Of a stretch of DNA of 64,000 nt, positions 52,256 to 61,803 are shown piece by piece. The stretch covers positions 62,001 through 126,000 of the forward strand of contig DIZL01000005.1 in assembly GCA_002429385.1 (NCBI GenBank), written 5' to 3'. Origin of the DNA: Prolixibacteraceae bacterium UBA6029 (GTDB taxonomy: Bacteria > Bacteroidota > Bacteroidia > Bacteroidales > Prolixibacteraceae). Both the position numbers and the translations under genes were made by a program. Numbering within the stretch: the first letter of the stretch is position 1; each line of letters opens with the position of its first letter. Under the pieces are notes generated by a model. It was given only the letters and a program-made list of their open reading frames with translations. It made no database searches and was not told the DNA's origin.

Positions 52256-54823
52256 TCAACCACATTTTGATGTACCGCAGTCAGGACATTTTAAGCATCC
52301 TTCCTGATAGGTCACATTATGAGAACCACATTCGCCGCAAGTAGCTCCTTCGGACAGAGTTCCGTCAGGAACATATTTCTTCAATGCACGTGCGACCCCG
52401 GCTTTCCAGCTGTTTATGGTATCGTTGTCAAACTGCAGACTGGTAACTGTATTTACTACCTTGTGAATTGGCATTCCGTGGCGCAACACTCCTGAAATCA
52501 ACTTGGCATAGTTCCAGAAAACCGGGTTGAATTTGTAAGACAAACCTTCGATAGTAGTCCGGTAACCTTGTTTGTTGGTATACTGAAAATCGTATCGTTT
52601 GGTTCCGTCAGGATTGACGTTTTTAATAATCTTTCCGTTTTGTACCGAGCGGGGTAGTAAAATCCCATCCTCATCATCGGATAACCCTGTAAAGATCTCG
52701 TATGGCCGACCATCGATAGTTCCGATAAAGGCAACCCATTTGTCTTTCGAGTTCTGGAATCGGACCACATCGGCATCCAATACCGTTGGGCGTGTTGTTG
52801 GGAAGATGCTTTCGGAAATAACTTCTTCTACTTCTTCCTCTTTTTTATTTGAGATCAGAACGCCTGAACGCGATCCGTCACGGTAAACCGTAACTCCCTT
52901 GCACCCGCTTTTCCATGCTTCAAAGTAAAGTCTGCCTACCAGTTCCTCGTCGGCATCAGCCGGAAGGTTAATGGTTACGCTGATTGAATGGTCGACCCAT
53001 TTCTGGATTCTTCCCTGCATCCGGACTTTGTTCATCCAGTCCACATCCGTTGAGGTGGCTTTGTAGTAAGGTGATTTGGCAATTAAAGCATCCAGGTCAG
53101 CTTCAGGATAGTTTTTCTTAAGCTCGAAACCATTTACTTCCATCCACTCTTTGAATTTATGATGGAAAACAACATATTCTTCCCATGAATCCCCTTCGGT
53201 ATCAATGAAGTCGACTTTAATATTCTTATCGCTTGGGTTTACTTTCCGGCGACGTTTATATACAGGCATGAACACCGGTTCAATGCCCGAAGTAGTCTGA
53301 GTCATCAGGCTGGTTGATCCCGTTGGAGCAATGGTAAGTAAGGCGATGTTGCGGCGGCCGTATTTGGTCATATCCTGATACAGTTGTTCGTCTTCAGCGC
53401 GCAAACGTTTAATCATCGGGTTGTTCTTTTCACGTTCAGCGCTGTAAATGGTGAACGGACCGCGTTCTTTAGCCATAATTACTGATGAACGGTAAGCTTC
53501 CAAAGCAACTGTTTTGTGGATTTCTTCATTGAAGTCAGTGGCATCGTCACTTCCGTAACGAAGTCCCAGGGCGGCAAGCATGTCGCCTTCTGCAGTAATA
53601 CCCACACCGGTACGACGCCCTTCCTTAGCCTTGGTTTGTATTTTCAACCACAACGACCGTTCAATATCCTTTATATCTTCGTTTTCGGGGTCGGCATCAA
53701 TTTTACCCAGAATACCGTCAATTTTCTCCAGTTCAAGATCAATAATATCGTCCATCATGCGCTGGGCAAAGGCGACATGTTTTTTAAACAGGTCGAAATT
53801 GAACCTGGCGTGTTTGGCAAATGGATTTTCGACATAGGCATACAGGTTGACCGCAATCAATCGACAGCTATCGTACGGACATAAAGGAATCTCACCACAG
53901 GGATTGGTTGAAACGGTTTTGTATCCAAGATCAGCATAGCAATCGGGGACTGATTCTTTTATAATGGTATCCCAGAAGAGTATTCCAGGTTCAGCCGATT
54001 TCCATGCATTGTGCACGATCTTTTTCCAAAGGTTGGCGGCATCAATTTCCTTTACATATTTCGGAGTTTTGGAGTCGATAGGGTATTGAGTCCTGTATTT
54101 TTCGCCTGCTTCAACAGCCTGCATGAAGTCATCATGGATTTTTACCGAAACGTTTGCACCGGTTACTTTGCCTTGTTCAAGTTTGGCATCAATGAATGAT
54201 TCGGCATCCGGATGTTTTATGGATACCGATAGCATCAATGCGCCGCGGCGACCATCCTGAGCGACTTCGCGGGTAGAGTTTGAATAGCGTTCCATGAAGG
54301 GAACAATGCCTGTGGAAGTCAGGGCAGAATTCTTTACAGGTGATCCCTTTGGGCGAATATGCGACAGATCGTGTCCGACGCCACCGCGCCGTTTCATCAA
54401 TTGCACCTGTTCCTGATCGATTTTCATGATGCCTCCATAGGAGTCGGAATTGCCTTCATTGCCTATTACAAAACAATTGGAAAGCGATGCAATCTGAAAA
54501 TCGTTGCCAATACCGGTCATCGGTCCTCCTTGTGGAACGATATACTTAAAGTCCTTGAGCAGTGCAAAAACCTCTTCTTCGGTCATTGGATTTTCATAGT
54601 TCTTTTCGATTCGTGCGATTTCCGAAGCGAGGCGGCGATGCATGTCGTCGGGAGTAAGTTCGTAAATGTTTCCGAACGAATCCTTCAGTGCATACTTATT
54701 TACCCAGACTCTTGCAGCAAGGTCATCACCCTTGAAATATTGCAATGAGGCATTATAGGCCTCGTCCTGGGAGAAGGTTGTTTTCCCCGTATGGGGATCG
54801 ACTGCCACGTTTTTAAATGTCAT
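52256..54823 (-). CDS. nrdJ: Adenosylcobalamin-dependent ribonucleoside-diphosphate reductase (class II)
   Basis: Makes deoxyribonucleotides with a B12-derived radical and no oxygen need. 855 residues, normal for the large class II form. Visible: SLSNCFVIGNE (first redox Cys), VSTNPCGEIPLCPYDSCRL (the NPCGE radical site with its Cys and Glu), LTIAPTGSTSLM, and a C-terminal CxxC zinc-like tail CGECGSHN and CLKCPDCG. No class I genes and no cobalamin riboswitch were seen near it. A palindrome lies ~140 bp upstream. Confidence 0.95.
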   Translation of the reverse strand: MTFKNVAVDPHTGKTTFSQDEAYNASLQYFKGDDLAARVWVNKYALKDSFGNIYELTPDDMHRRLASEIARIEKNYENPMTEEEVFALLKDFKYIVPQGGPMTGIGNDFQIASLSNCFVIGNEGNSDSYGGIMKIDQEQVQLMKRRGGVGHDLSHIRPKGSPVKNSALTSTGIVPFMERYSNSTREVAQDGRRGALMLSVSIKHPDAESFIDAKLEQGKVTGANVSVKIHDDFMQAVEAGEKYRTQYPIDSKTPKYVKEIDAANLWKKIVHNAWKSAEPGILFWDTIIKESVPDCYADLGYKTVSTNPCGEIPLCPYDSCRLIAVNLYAYVENPFAKHARFNFDLFKKHVAFAQRMMDDIIDLELEKIDGILGKIDADPENEDIKDIERSLWLKIQTKAKEGRRTGVGITAEGDMLAALGLRYGSDDATDFNEEIHKTVALEAYRSSVIMAKERGPFTIYSAEREKNNPMIKRLRAEDEQLYQDMTKYGRRNIALLTIAPTGSTSLMTQTTSGIEPVFMPVYKRRRKVNPSDKNIKVDFIDTEGDSWEEYVVFHHKFKEWMEVNGFELKKNYPEADLDALIAKSPYYKATSTDVDWMNKVRMQGRIQKWVDHSISVTINLPADADEELVGRLYFEAWKSGCKGVTVYRDGSRSGVLISNKKEEEVEEVISESIFPTTRPTVLDADVVRFQNSKDKWVAFIGTIDGRPYEIFTGLSDDEDGILLPRSVQNGKIIKNVNPDGTKRYDFQYTNKQGYRTTIEGLSYKFNPVFWNYAKLISGVLRHGMPIHKVVNTVTSLQFDNDTINSWKAGVARALKKYVPDGTLSEGATCGECGSHNVTYQEGCLKCPDCGTSKCG

Positions 54824-54961
54824 AATCAGAAAATTTTTGAGCTTTAATAATAGATAATCGGTTGTAAGCGTGATGGAATTTCATCCAGCTGTAGTTCTTT
54901 TTTGCTGTATGCAATATAAGCCTAAGTTTATATAAATTGGATATATAATTCGGAAATAATT

Positions 54962-54982
54962 TTACAAGTTATCAACTTGTAA
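54962..54982. promoter_or_regulatory. Palindrome upstream of nrdJ, possible operator
   Basis: TTACAAGTT-ATC-AACTTGTAA, perfect 9-bp arms, about 140 bp before the nrdJ ATG. It does not fit the NrdR box as I remember it. The remaining gap (54824-55153) shows nothing else recognised. Confidence 0.4.
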
Positions 54983-55153
54983 TTGTTAGTATATTGATAG
55001 TGAGTGTAGTGACATTTTATTATTTGGGAAAAGTTAACAGAAATGCAAACTTGTTTTCGAATTAAAGAAGTTTCTTGTCAAGAAAATTGACTGATGGTCC
55101 CGAGTACTCGGGATGAAGACTTATTGGTTTACTTAATGAAGGCGGGATACAGA

Positions 55154-56392
55154 TCAGGGTTTGTTCAAAACTTTATCTAAAATAATTGATGTCGCTCCCA
55201 GATTTTGATTGGCAAAGGTAATGCAATCTCGGGAAATTGAATCCTTTTTTGGGGTATCTGTTAGTAAATCTTGCATGATTGCATGAAGTGAATCGTAATC
55301 CGAGATGGAATAGGCTATTTCAAGATTAACCATAGAGGTTGCTTCCTGAAACTTCAGGTAATTCGGTCCAAAGACAATAGGCATTCCAAAAACAGCCGCC
55401 TCGAGGGTATTATGAATTCCAACTCCGAAGCCTCCGCCGATGTATGCCAGATCAGCATATTTATAGATAGCAGATAATAATCCGATGGTGTCAATAATTA
55501 GCACCTGTTTGTTCATAACTGATTCTTCGGAAGCAACAGAATAACAAATTGCAGCATTTTTCAACAAGTTCATTATCCGTTCGATATTTGTCTTCTTTGT
55601 TTCGTGTGGGGCAATAATGAATTTGGTTTCGGGATGGGAATGAATATATTGAACCAATAATTCTTCATCGGGTTTCCAGGTACTTCCTGCAACTACCAAC
55701 TGGTTCGATCCTTTAAACTTCTCCACAATCGGAATGTTCTTCCCGTTACGGGCAATTTCGGCTACACGATCGAAGCGGGTATCACCAGCTTTTGTTACAT
55801 TATGGATGTCTATTTGTGCAAGCAACTGAACTGAGCGCTCGTCCTGAACAAAGAAATGTTCAAATCCGGAGAGCATATTTCTGTACCATTTTCCCCAGGG
55901 TGAGCTTTTAAAGAACAACTGATTCTTCCTGAAAATGGCCGAAACCAGGTATAAGGGGATATTTCTATTCTTTAATTCGGTAATGAAGTTGTACCAGAAT
56001 TCGTATTTGACAAAGAACACCAGTTCAGGTTGAACCAGTTCGATCAGCTTTCGGGCATTCCTGCTGGTGTCTGACGGAAGGTAACAGATGTAATCGGCCA
56101 GTTTATAATCTTTGCGTATTTCGTATCCTGAAGGTGAGAAAAATGTAAGCAATATCCGATATTGAGGATGGTCTTTCTTAATGGCTTCTATTATCGGACG
56201 CCCCTGTTCGAATTCGCCCAATGATGCACAATGAACCCAGATGATTGGTCGGTCGTGTTTGATTTTGGCATTGAGTTCTGCAAAAACCCTACCTCGTCCA
56301 TCGCTGATTTGCCTTGCCTTAATATTGAAAGGTGAAGCCAGTTTAATCAGAATGGAATACAGGAAGATTGAAATAGTATAGATGAACTTCAT
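55154..56392 (-). CDS. waaA: 3-deoxy-D-manno-octulosonic acid transferase
   Basis: Adds Kdo to lipid A precursor at the inner membrane. 412 residues: one N-terminal membrane anchor, then the GT-B domain with CASLGEFEQGRPII near residue 55, TFFSPSGYE, FFVKYEFWYN and the donor site AYIGGGFGVGIHNTLEAAVFGMPIVFGPN by pieces. Mono- or multifunctional state cannot be told. Confidence 0.94.
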   Translation of the reverse strand: MKFIYTISIFLYSILIKLASPFNIKARQISDGRGRVFAELNAKIKHDRPIIWVHCASLGEFEQGRPIIEAIKKDHPQYRILLTFFSPSGYEIRKDYKLADYICYLPSDTSRNARKLIELVQPELVFFVKYEFWYNFITELKNRNIPLYLVSAIFRKNQLFFKSSPWGKWYRNMLSGFEHFFVQDERSVQLLAQIDIHNVTKAGDTRFDRVAEIARNGKNIPIVEKFKGSNQLVVAGSTWKPDEELLVQYIHSHPETKFIIAPHETKKTNIERIMNLLKNAAICYSVASEESVMNKQVLIIDTIGLLSAIYKYADLAYIGGGFGVGIHNTLEAAVFGMPIVFGPNYLKFQEATSMVNLEIAYSISDYDSLHAIMQDLLTDTPKKDSISRDCITFANQNLGATSIILDKVLNKP

Positions 56393-56449
56393 TCGGGTTT
56401 GCTTTAGAAGGGTAAAAATAGTGTTTTGCTTCGAATTGTATGTATACAG

Positions 56450-56905
56450 TTAGAGGCTTGCCAGATAACCGGTATCTTTTTTAAGCCGGGGTTGCATGGA
56501 AGCCTCGACTGCCAGTTGATCACAGCGTTCATTCTCAGGAATGCTGGCATGTCCTTTTACCCATATAAATTTCACTTTGTGTTTGGGGTAAATCTTTAGA
56601 AACCGAAGCCAAAGATCTTCGTTTTTTTTGCCTTTAAACCTGATCTTAACCCAATTCCATATCCATCCTTTTTCGACAGCATCAACCACATATTTCGAAT
56701 CAGAGTATATCGTTACCGTTGAGTTCTCTATTTTAAGCGATTCCAATCCCACAATTACGGACATCAGTTCCATACGGTTATTGGTCGTCAGTTCAAATCC
56801 ATCCGAAAGTTCTTTTCTGAATTGACCTGAAAGCAGAACCGTTCCATATCCTCCCGGACCTGGATTTCCCCGGGCTGCACCATCGGTATACATTGTAATG
56901 TCCAT
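56450..56905 (-). CDS. rnhA: Ribonuclease HI
   Basis: Removes RNA from RNA-DNA hybrids. 151 residues from the ATG at 56905; an upstream in-frame ATG at 56959 lies beyond the terminator of the S46 gene and would add 18 unlikely residues. MYTDGAARGNPGPGGYG has the first catalytic Asp, NRMELMSVI the Glu, YSDSKYVV the second Asp, and NERCDQLA the fourth acidic residue. Confidence 0.93.
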   Translation of the reverse strand: MDITMYTDGAARGNPGPGGYGTVLLSGQFRKELSDGFELTTNNRMELMSVIVGLESLKIENSTVTIYSDSKYVVDAVEKGWIWNWVKIRFKGKKNEDLWLRFLKIYPKHKVKFIWVKGHASIPENERCDQLAVEASMQPRLKKDTGYLASL

Positions 56906-56912
56906 ATTTACT

Positions 56913-56948
56913 AAAAAGAGAAAGACCCGCAAATTACGGGTCTTTCTG
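56913..56948 (-). terminator. Terminator of the S46 peptidase gene
   Basis: Minus strand: AGAAAGACCCG and CGGGTCTTTCT (11-bp perfect stem, 7-base loop) followed by CTTTTT. It lies just before the rnhA ATG, so rnhA is probably transcribed from its own promoter or by read-through. Confidence 0.85.
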
Positions 56949-56967
56949 GTATAATACAAATCAATTG

Positions 56968-59124
56968 TTATTTTACAATGGTCATTTCATCAATGAGGTT
57001 TTGAGCTCCGGCCATTTTGTCTATGGTCCAGAGTACAAAACGAATATCGACGTTGATGCATTTCTGTAGCTCATTCTCATAAGTCAGGTCACCGCTCATG
57101 GCTTCCCAATTGCCGTCGAATGCGATACCAATAAGTTCTCCTTTACCATTAATAACAGGACTTCCTGAATTACCGCCGGTAATGTCGTTGTTTGAAAGGA
57201 AGCAGGTATGCAGTTCCCCGTCAGAATCAGCGTATCTGCCGTAATCCTTGGCGGCGTATAATGTTTCCAGTTTGGCTGGTACATCGAATTCTTCGTCACC
57301 CGGGATTTCCTTTTCAATATATCCCCTTAAGGTGGTGAAATAGTTGTATTTCACTCCATCGCGTGGAATATAACCGCCAATAGTTCCGTAGGTTAAACGC
57401 ATACTGGAATTGGCATCGGGATAAAAGTTTTTGTCAGTTTCCATTTCCATGAGTCCGCCAACAAATAAATGGTTTCCCTTGGCAAGGTTCCCAATGGTTT
57501 TATCTCTATCCTCAATGATTACACTCATCATATGGAACATATCGATTGAAACCTGGTATATAGGATCTTTCCTGAGAGTCCTGGCTTTCGGGGCTTTGAG
57601 GAAGTTCTCCAAACGCTCTTTGCTTCCGAATATTGACTTGGCGTACAATGCTTTGGTGTATTTCTCAAAATCGTTGCCGTACTTGGCTTTTACTGTTTTG
57701 AAAAATGACGGATGATATTGAGGAGTTACATTTTCCTGGTAAATACGGAAAAGAGCGGCTGCAATTTTCTGGTCTGTAGCAGGATCAAAGTCATTAAAGA
57801 AATCGTCCAGTCCTTTCTTTACGCGATCAGTGGCCAAGTTAACTGTTTCCGAAGTTTTCTCTTTTTTTAGTAAAGCATCGTATAGCGGACGGGTATGGTT
57901 GGCAAAATAGAATATTTCAGATCCGCGAACCATCGACTCCATCATATATTCTAAAGCAATTGAAGCAGTTTCATCCTTATATGCACTGGCAATCATATCG
58001 AGCGCTTCGCCATATTTTTCTTTCCGTTTCGGATCAGCATTGGCCCACTTTGTAAACTGAGCTTCAAGTTGTTTCTTTTGATCGATGATGCCCAGACTTT
58101 CAATGCCTTTATTCTCACCGATGCTGTATTTGTAATAGTTCGCGCTGCGGGCAAATTTTGCTGCATACATAAGCTTGTTCTTACGCGAAGTATTCATGAA
58201 TTCATGCATAATGCGTTGTTTTTCTTCGCGCACTTTGATTCGGATAGGATTGGTCACTTTCTCCGTATATTCAATTCCGTACGAAGTTTTGTAACGGTTG
58301 GTGATTCCGGGGTATCCCATAACCATGGCAAAATCATCCGTTTTATACCCATTCAGTGAGATTGGTAAATGATGTTTTGGTTTGTAGGGTACGTTATCTT
58401 TTGAATAAGCAGCAGGCTTTCCGTCTTTTCCACAGTAAATGCGAAACATGCTGAAGTCACAGGTATGACGGGGCCACATCCAGTTATCCGTTTCACCTCC
58501 GAATTTACCCATTGATTGTGGGGGAGCACCCACAAGACGGATATCTTTGAATGTTTCATATACAAAAAGATAATACTTGTTGTCGTTGTATAAACTTTGA
58601 ACGCGGCTTTCATATGGGTTTTCGCCAGTAGCTTCTTTTTCAATTTTAGAAGCAATTTCACGTACCTTTTTGCTGCGTTCGTCGCTAGTCATCTGATCAT
58701 TTAATTCTGGCAGGATCTTATCCGTAACATCTTCAAACCGAATCAGAAATGAAGCTGATTTACGGAGATTAGGCAATTCTTCCTCTTTGGTTTTAGCCCA
58801 GAATCCATTTCCCAGGTAATCATGTTCGACGGTACTGTGTGCCTGAATTTCATCAAATCCACAATGATGGTTAGTCAGGAGCAGCCCTTCATCTGAAATA
58901 AGCTCTGCGGTGCACGATCCGTGATCGAGTGCAACTACCGCGTCTTTCAGGCTCGAATGATTTATGCTGTATATATCTTCAGCATTCAATGAGAATCCTT
59001 CTTTTTTCATTTGATTGATATTCAATTTTTCAATCAAAGCAGGCAACCACATTCCCTCGTCAGCTTTCACTATTCCGGGCAGAAAAACCTGGATGAAGGC
59101 GACAATAGCTAATAATCGTTTCAT
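56968..59124 (-). CDS. S46 dipeptidyl-peptidase, DPP7-like
   Basis: 718 residues with a signal peptide (LLAIVAFIQVFLPGIVKA). Chymotrypsin-like S46 peptidase that removes dipeptides from peptides in the periplasm. LLLTNHHCGFDEI holds the His, WMWPRHTCDFSMFRIY the Asp, and GGNSGSPV the Ser. Eighteen residues after the Ser, where DPP11 has Arg and DPP7 has Gly, this protein has Gly (IAFDGNW), which points to hydrophobic rather than acidic residues at P1. Cleaved dipeptides are a carbon and energy source in amino-acid-fermenting Bacteroidota. Confidence 0.9.
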   Translation of the reverse strand: MKRLLAIVAFIQVFLPGIVKADEGMWLPALIEKLNINQMKKEGFSLNAEDIYSINHSSLKDAVVALDHGSCTAELISDEGLLLTNHHCGFDEIQAHSTVEHDYLGNGFWAKTKEEELPNLRKSASFLIRFEDVTDKILPELNDQMTSDERSKKVREIASKIEKEATGENPYESRVQSLYNDNKYYLFVYETFKDIRLVGAPPQSMGKFGGETDNWMWPRHTCDFSMFRIYCGKDGKPAAYSKDNVPYKPKHHLPISLNGYKTDDFAMVMGYPGITNRYKTSYGIEYTEKVTNPIRIKVREEKQRIMHEFMNTSRKNKLMYAAKFARSANYYKYSIGENKGIESLGIIDQKKQLEAQFTKWANADPKRKEKYGEALDMIASAYKDETASIALEYMMESMVRGSEIFYFANHTRPLYDALLKKEKTSETVNLATDRVKKGLDDFFNDFDPATDQKIAAALFRIYQENVTPQYHPSFFKTVKAKYGNDFEKYTKALYAKSIFGSKERLENFLKAPKARTLRKDPIYQVSIDMFHMMSVIIEDRDKTIGNLAKGNHLFVGGLMEMETDKNFYPDANSSMRLTYGTIGGYIPRDGVKYNYFTTLRGYIEKEIPGDEEFDVPAKLETLYAAKDYGRYADSDGELHTCFLSNNDITGGNSGSPVINGKGELIGIAFDGNWEAMSGDLTYENELQKCINVDIRFVLWTIDKMAGAQNLIDEMTIVK

Positions 59125-59164
59125 TAGATAAATTAAATGGTGAAATAAATGGAAAAATAATTGG

Positions 59165-59194
59165 CAAAGATATAGATATATGTTTATTCACAAA
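59165..59194 (-). promoter_or_regulatory. Promoter of the S46 peptidase gene
   Basis: Minus strand: TTTG (59194-59191), 18-base spacer, TATCTTTG (59172-59165), a full match to both Bacteroidota boxes, 40 bases before the ATG. Confidence 0.6.
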
Positions 59195-59345
59195 TCATTT
59201 TCAAAGAAGCCTGTTAAAAATCATGTTAATAGTTCTGAACGGGTACTTGAAGTGAATTACCAGTGGTAATTTTTAGGTGACACCCCATGACAAATGGTTC
59301 ATAACCTTCAGAATTGTTATCTTTACAACGAAATTTTAACCAGGA

Positions 59346-60875
59346 ATGATCATGGAAAGAAAAGTGAGGGTTCGGTTTGCTCCCAGTCCAACAGGCCCGC
59401 TTCACATGGGTGGAGTACGAACAGCTTTGTTCAATTATTTGTTTGCCAAAAAGCATGGAGGCGATTTTCTGTTGCGTATTGAAGATACTGATCAAAACAG
59501 GTTCGTCCCCGGAGCCGAAGCATATATCATCGAAGCGCTGAAATGGTGCGGACTGGTACCTGATGAAGGTGTTGGGTTTGGTGGTGATCTGGGTCCGTAC
59601 CGTCAAAGCGAGCGCAAGCCGATGTACAGGAAATATGCCGATTCACTGATCGAAAACGGTTCTGCTTATTATGCCTTCGACACAGCAGAGGAACTGGATC
59701 AACTACGGAAAGAGTTTGAAGTACGGAGAGAGGTCTTTTCTTACGACTTACATACCCGTGACGGATTAAAAAATTCACTCACCCTTTCAGCTAAAGAAGT
59801 TGAGGAAAAACTGCAAAGCGGCCAACACTATGTGATCCGTTTCAAAATGCCAGTAAATCGCGATATTGTCGAGGAAGACCTGATTCGCGGTCGTGTGTCG
59901 TTCAATACCAACCAGCTTGACGATAAGGTCTTGTTTAAATCCGACGGAATGCCAACTTATCACCTGGCTAATGTAGTAGATGATCACCTGATGAATATAA
60001 CCCATGTCATTCGTGGTGAAGAATGGTTGCCATCCATGCCATTGCATATATTATTATACGAATCGTTGGGTATATCTGAAAATCGCCCGCAGTTCTCACA
60101 CCTTCCACTCATCCTGAAACCGGAAGGCAAAGGAAAACTTAGTAAGCGTGACGGCGATAAAATGGGATTCCCCGTATTTCCCCTTCTTTGGAAAGACCCT
60201 GAAACAGGTGATATTTCAAGAGGTTACCGCGAAGATGGCTACTTCCCTGAAGCCTTTATTAATATGCTTGCGCTGTTAGGGTGGAGTCCGGGAACCGAAC
60301 AGGAGTTCTTCTCCATGGATGAACTGATTGAAGTCTTCGATCTTGCGCATGTGGTAAAATCAGGTGCCCGATTTGATCCTGCAAAAGCCAAATGGTTTAA
60401 CCGTCATTACCTGCAACAGAAAACACCTGCTGAACTTGCCGGACTGTTTTTTCCATTCCTGAACGAGAAAGGAATTTCTACTGATCTGGATCACCTTGAA
60501 CAAATAGTTGGTATGATTCAGGATCGCTGTGAATTCGTGAAGGATTTATGGGAACAGGGCCATTATTTTTTCCTGGCACCTGAAAGCTATGATGAGAAGA
60601 TCATTCAGAAGAAATGGAAACCTGACACCAACGAAAAGCTTCAATCAATTGCTGAGCTTTTCGAAACAATTACTGAATGGAATGCCGAAGCCATTAAAGA
60701 AAGCTTCTCAACCTTTATGACCGAAAAAGAATGGGGCTTTGGCGTTGTAATGGTCCCTATCCGATTAGCCCTTGTGGGCAGCAGCAGCGGACCTGACTTA
60801 TTTGCAATCTTTGAGATGATCGGCAAAGAGGAAACGATTGGAAGGATTAGGAAAGCCTGTTTGGTGATTCAATAG
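59346..60875 (+). CDS. gltX: Glutamyl-tRNA synthetase
   Basis: 509 residues, class I aminoacyl-tRNA synthetase. VRVRFAPSPTGPLHMGGVRTAL by pieces has the HIGH motif as HMGG, LLRIEDTDQNRF the Glu-binding block, and KLSKRDGDKMG the KMSKS loop. The start may be the ATG at 59346 or 59352. A TATCTTTA element ~20 bp upstream resembles a -7 box. Single-copy house-keeping gene. Confidence 0.96.
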   Translation: MIMERKVRVRFAPSPTGPLHMGGVRTALFNYLFAKKHGGDFLLRIEDTDQNRFVPGAEAYIIEALKWCGLVPDEGVGFGGDLGPYRQSERKPMYRKYADSLIENGSAYYAFDTAEELDQLRKEFEVRREVFSYDLHTRDGLKNSLTLSAKEVEEKLQSGQHYVIRFKMPVNRDIVEEDLIRGRVSFNTNQLDDKVLFKSDGMPTYHLANVVDDHLMNITHVIRGEEWLPSMPLHILLYESLGISENRPQFSHLPLILKPEGKGKLSKRDGDKMGFPVFPLLWKDPETGDISRGYREDGYFPEAFINMLALLGWSPGTEQEFFSMDELIEVFDLAHVVKSGARFDPAKAKWFNRHYLQQKTPAELAGLFFPFLNEKGISTDLDHLEQIVGMIQDRCEFVKDLWEQGHYFFLAPESYDEKIIQKKWKPDTNEKLQSIAELFETITEWNAEAIKESFSTFMTEKEWGFGVVMVPIRLALVGSSSGPDLFAIFEMIGKEETIGRIRKACLVIQ

Positions 60876-60937
60876 AATTTGGCTAATTTTAGGAGAAAAT
60901 ATTGATAGTGATAAACATTTCTCAAATTATTAACAGT

Positions 60938-61168
60938 ATGAACTTGCAATTTATTTCAGACAGCAAAGGTGAAACAACAGGCGTATTCATTCCTATTAAT
61001 GAATGGAATGAACTTAAGAATAAATATAAAGGATTTGAGCAAGAGGAATTGTATATACCTTCCTGGCAAATGGATATAGTTAGAGAACGAATGGAAGATT
61101 ATAAAAATAATCCAGATCAGGTACTAGACTTTGACACTGCGATGGATGAGATCGAAGCAGGTTTGTAA
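60938..61168 (+). CDS. Antitoxin-like protein of a decayed toxin-antitoxin module
   Basis: 76 residues from the ATG at 60938 (weaker starts at 60902 and 60908 would lengthen it). LQFISDSKGETTGVFIPINEWNELKNKY is similar to short antitoxins found before RelE/ParE toxins; the C-terminal part is acidic (DFDTAMDEIEAGL). Its TAA shares a base with the ATG of the following, truncated toxin gene. Confidence 0.6.
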   Translation: MNLQFISDSKGETTGVFIPINEWNELKNKYKGFEQEELYIPSWQMDIVRERMEDYKNNPDQVLDFDTAMDEIEAGL

Positions 61169-61284
61169 TGTATAAAGTTATCATTTTACCACTTGCTAAA
61201 AAGATATCAGAGCAACTTCCAAATGGTATGAACAACGAAAAAGAACTTGGAAAACCAGATAAATTAAAAGATCGGAAGGAGTAA
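61168..61284 (+). pseudogene. Truncated RelE/ParE-type toxin gene
   Basis: 38 codons beginning MYKVIILPLAKKISEQL, the usual start of ParE/RelE toxins, then out of family: Lys/Glu-rich residues to a stop. The central barrel and catalytic residues are absent, where a normal toxin has ~90-100 residues. The ATG overlaps the antitoxin stop. So the toxin has been lost while the antitoxin remains. Confidence 0.6.
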
Positions 61285-61290
61285 AACTGT

Positions 61291-61488
61291 ATGAATGAGG
61301 AAAACTTTGTTGTAGATAAAAAAGGCCGTAAAATAGCTGTACAGATTCCTGTACGGATTTACGAGAAATTAATCTCCGACTCAGAAGAATTAGATGAGAT
61401 TAAAGAATACCGAATTGCAAAAACTCATAAAGGCGAAGCAATTCCTTTTGAACAGGCATTTCGGGAAATTGAAGATTCTATCCAATAA
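61291..61488 (+). CDS. RelB-like antitoxin
   Basis: 65 residues, starting MNEENFVVDKKGRKIAVQIPVRIYEKLI and ending in an acidic helix (EQAFREIEDSIQ). This is the layout of antitoxins coupled to RelE-type toxins. Its TAA shares a base with the toxin ATG. Confidence 0.75.
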   Translation: MNEENFVVDKKGRKIAVQIPVRIYEKLISDSEELDEIKEYRIAKTHKGEAIPFEQAFREIEDSIQ

Positions 61489-61739
61489 TGTATACTGTCT
61501 TTATTGAGCGATATGCCCAGAAACAAATAGCAAAGCTTGACAAGAAGATTATTCCCATTGTTAAAGACTCTATTGGCGGACTTGCATTCAACCCACGGCC
61601 TTATGGGTATAAGAAATTAAAAGGTGAAGAAGCTTTTCGGATTCGGGTAGGCGATTATCGTATTATATACGAAATTGAAGATGATAAGATTATCGTGATT
61701 ATTGTTTCTGTTGGGCACAGAAAAGATATTTATAAATAA
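61488..61739 (+). CDS. RelE/ParE-family toxin
   Basis: 83 residues, complete: YTVFIERYAQKQIAKLDKKI, a PRPYGYKKLKG turn, AFRIRVGDYRIIYEI and VIIVSVGHRKDIY. The RVGDYRIIYEI strand and HRKDIYK end are hallmarks of RelE-type mRNA interferases that cut mRNA on the ribosome. Partner of the antitoxin just upstream. Confidence 0.87.
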   Translation: MYTVFIERYAQKQIAKLDKKIIPIVKDSIGGLAFNPRPYGYKKLKGEEAFRIRVGDYRIIYEIEDDKIIVIIVSVGHRKDIYK

Positions 61740-61761
61740 GCTTCAATTGTAAGCTTTAATG

Positions 61762-61803
61762 AAAAATGGTCACTTGAATCTAAATCAGGTGACCATTTTT
61801 TTT
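61762..61803 (+). terminator. Terminator after the toxin-antitoxin genes
   Basis: AAAAATGGTCAC pairs with GTGACCATTTTT (12 bp plus inner TGA/TCA), followed by eight T in all. From here to 62212 (about 400 bp) no gene or clear site was recognised. Confidence 0.88.

Noticed and set aside
54824..55153. Cobalamin riboswitch before the B12-dependent reductase
   Set aside because: No B12-box-like conserved core was seen; only a 9-bp palindrome.
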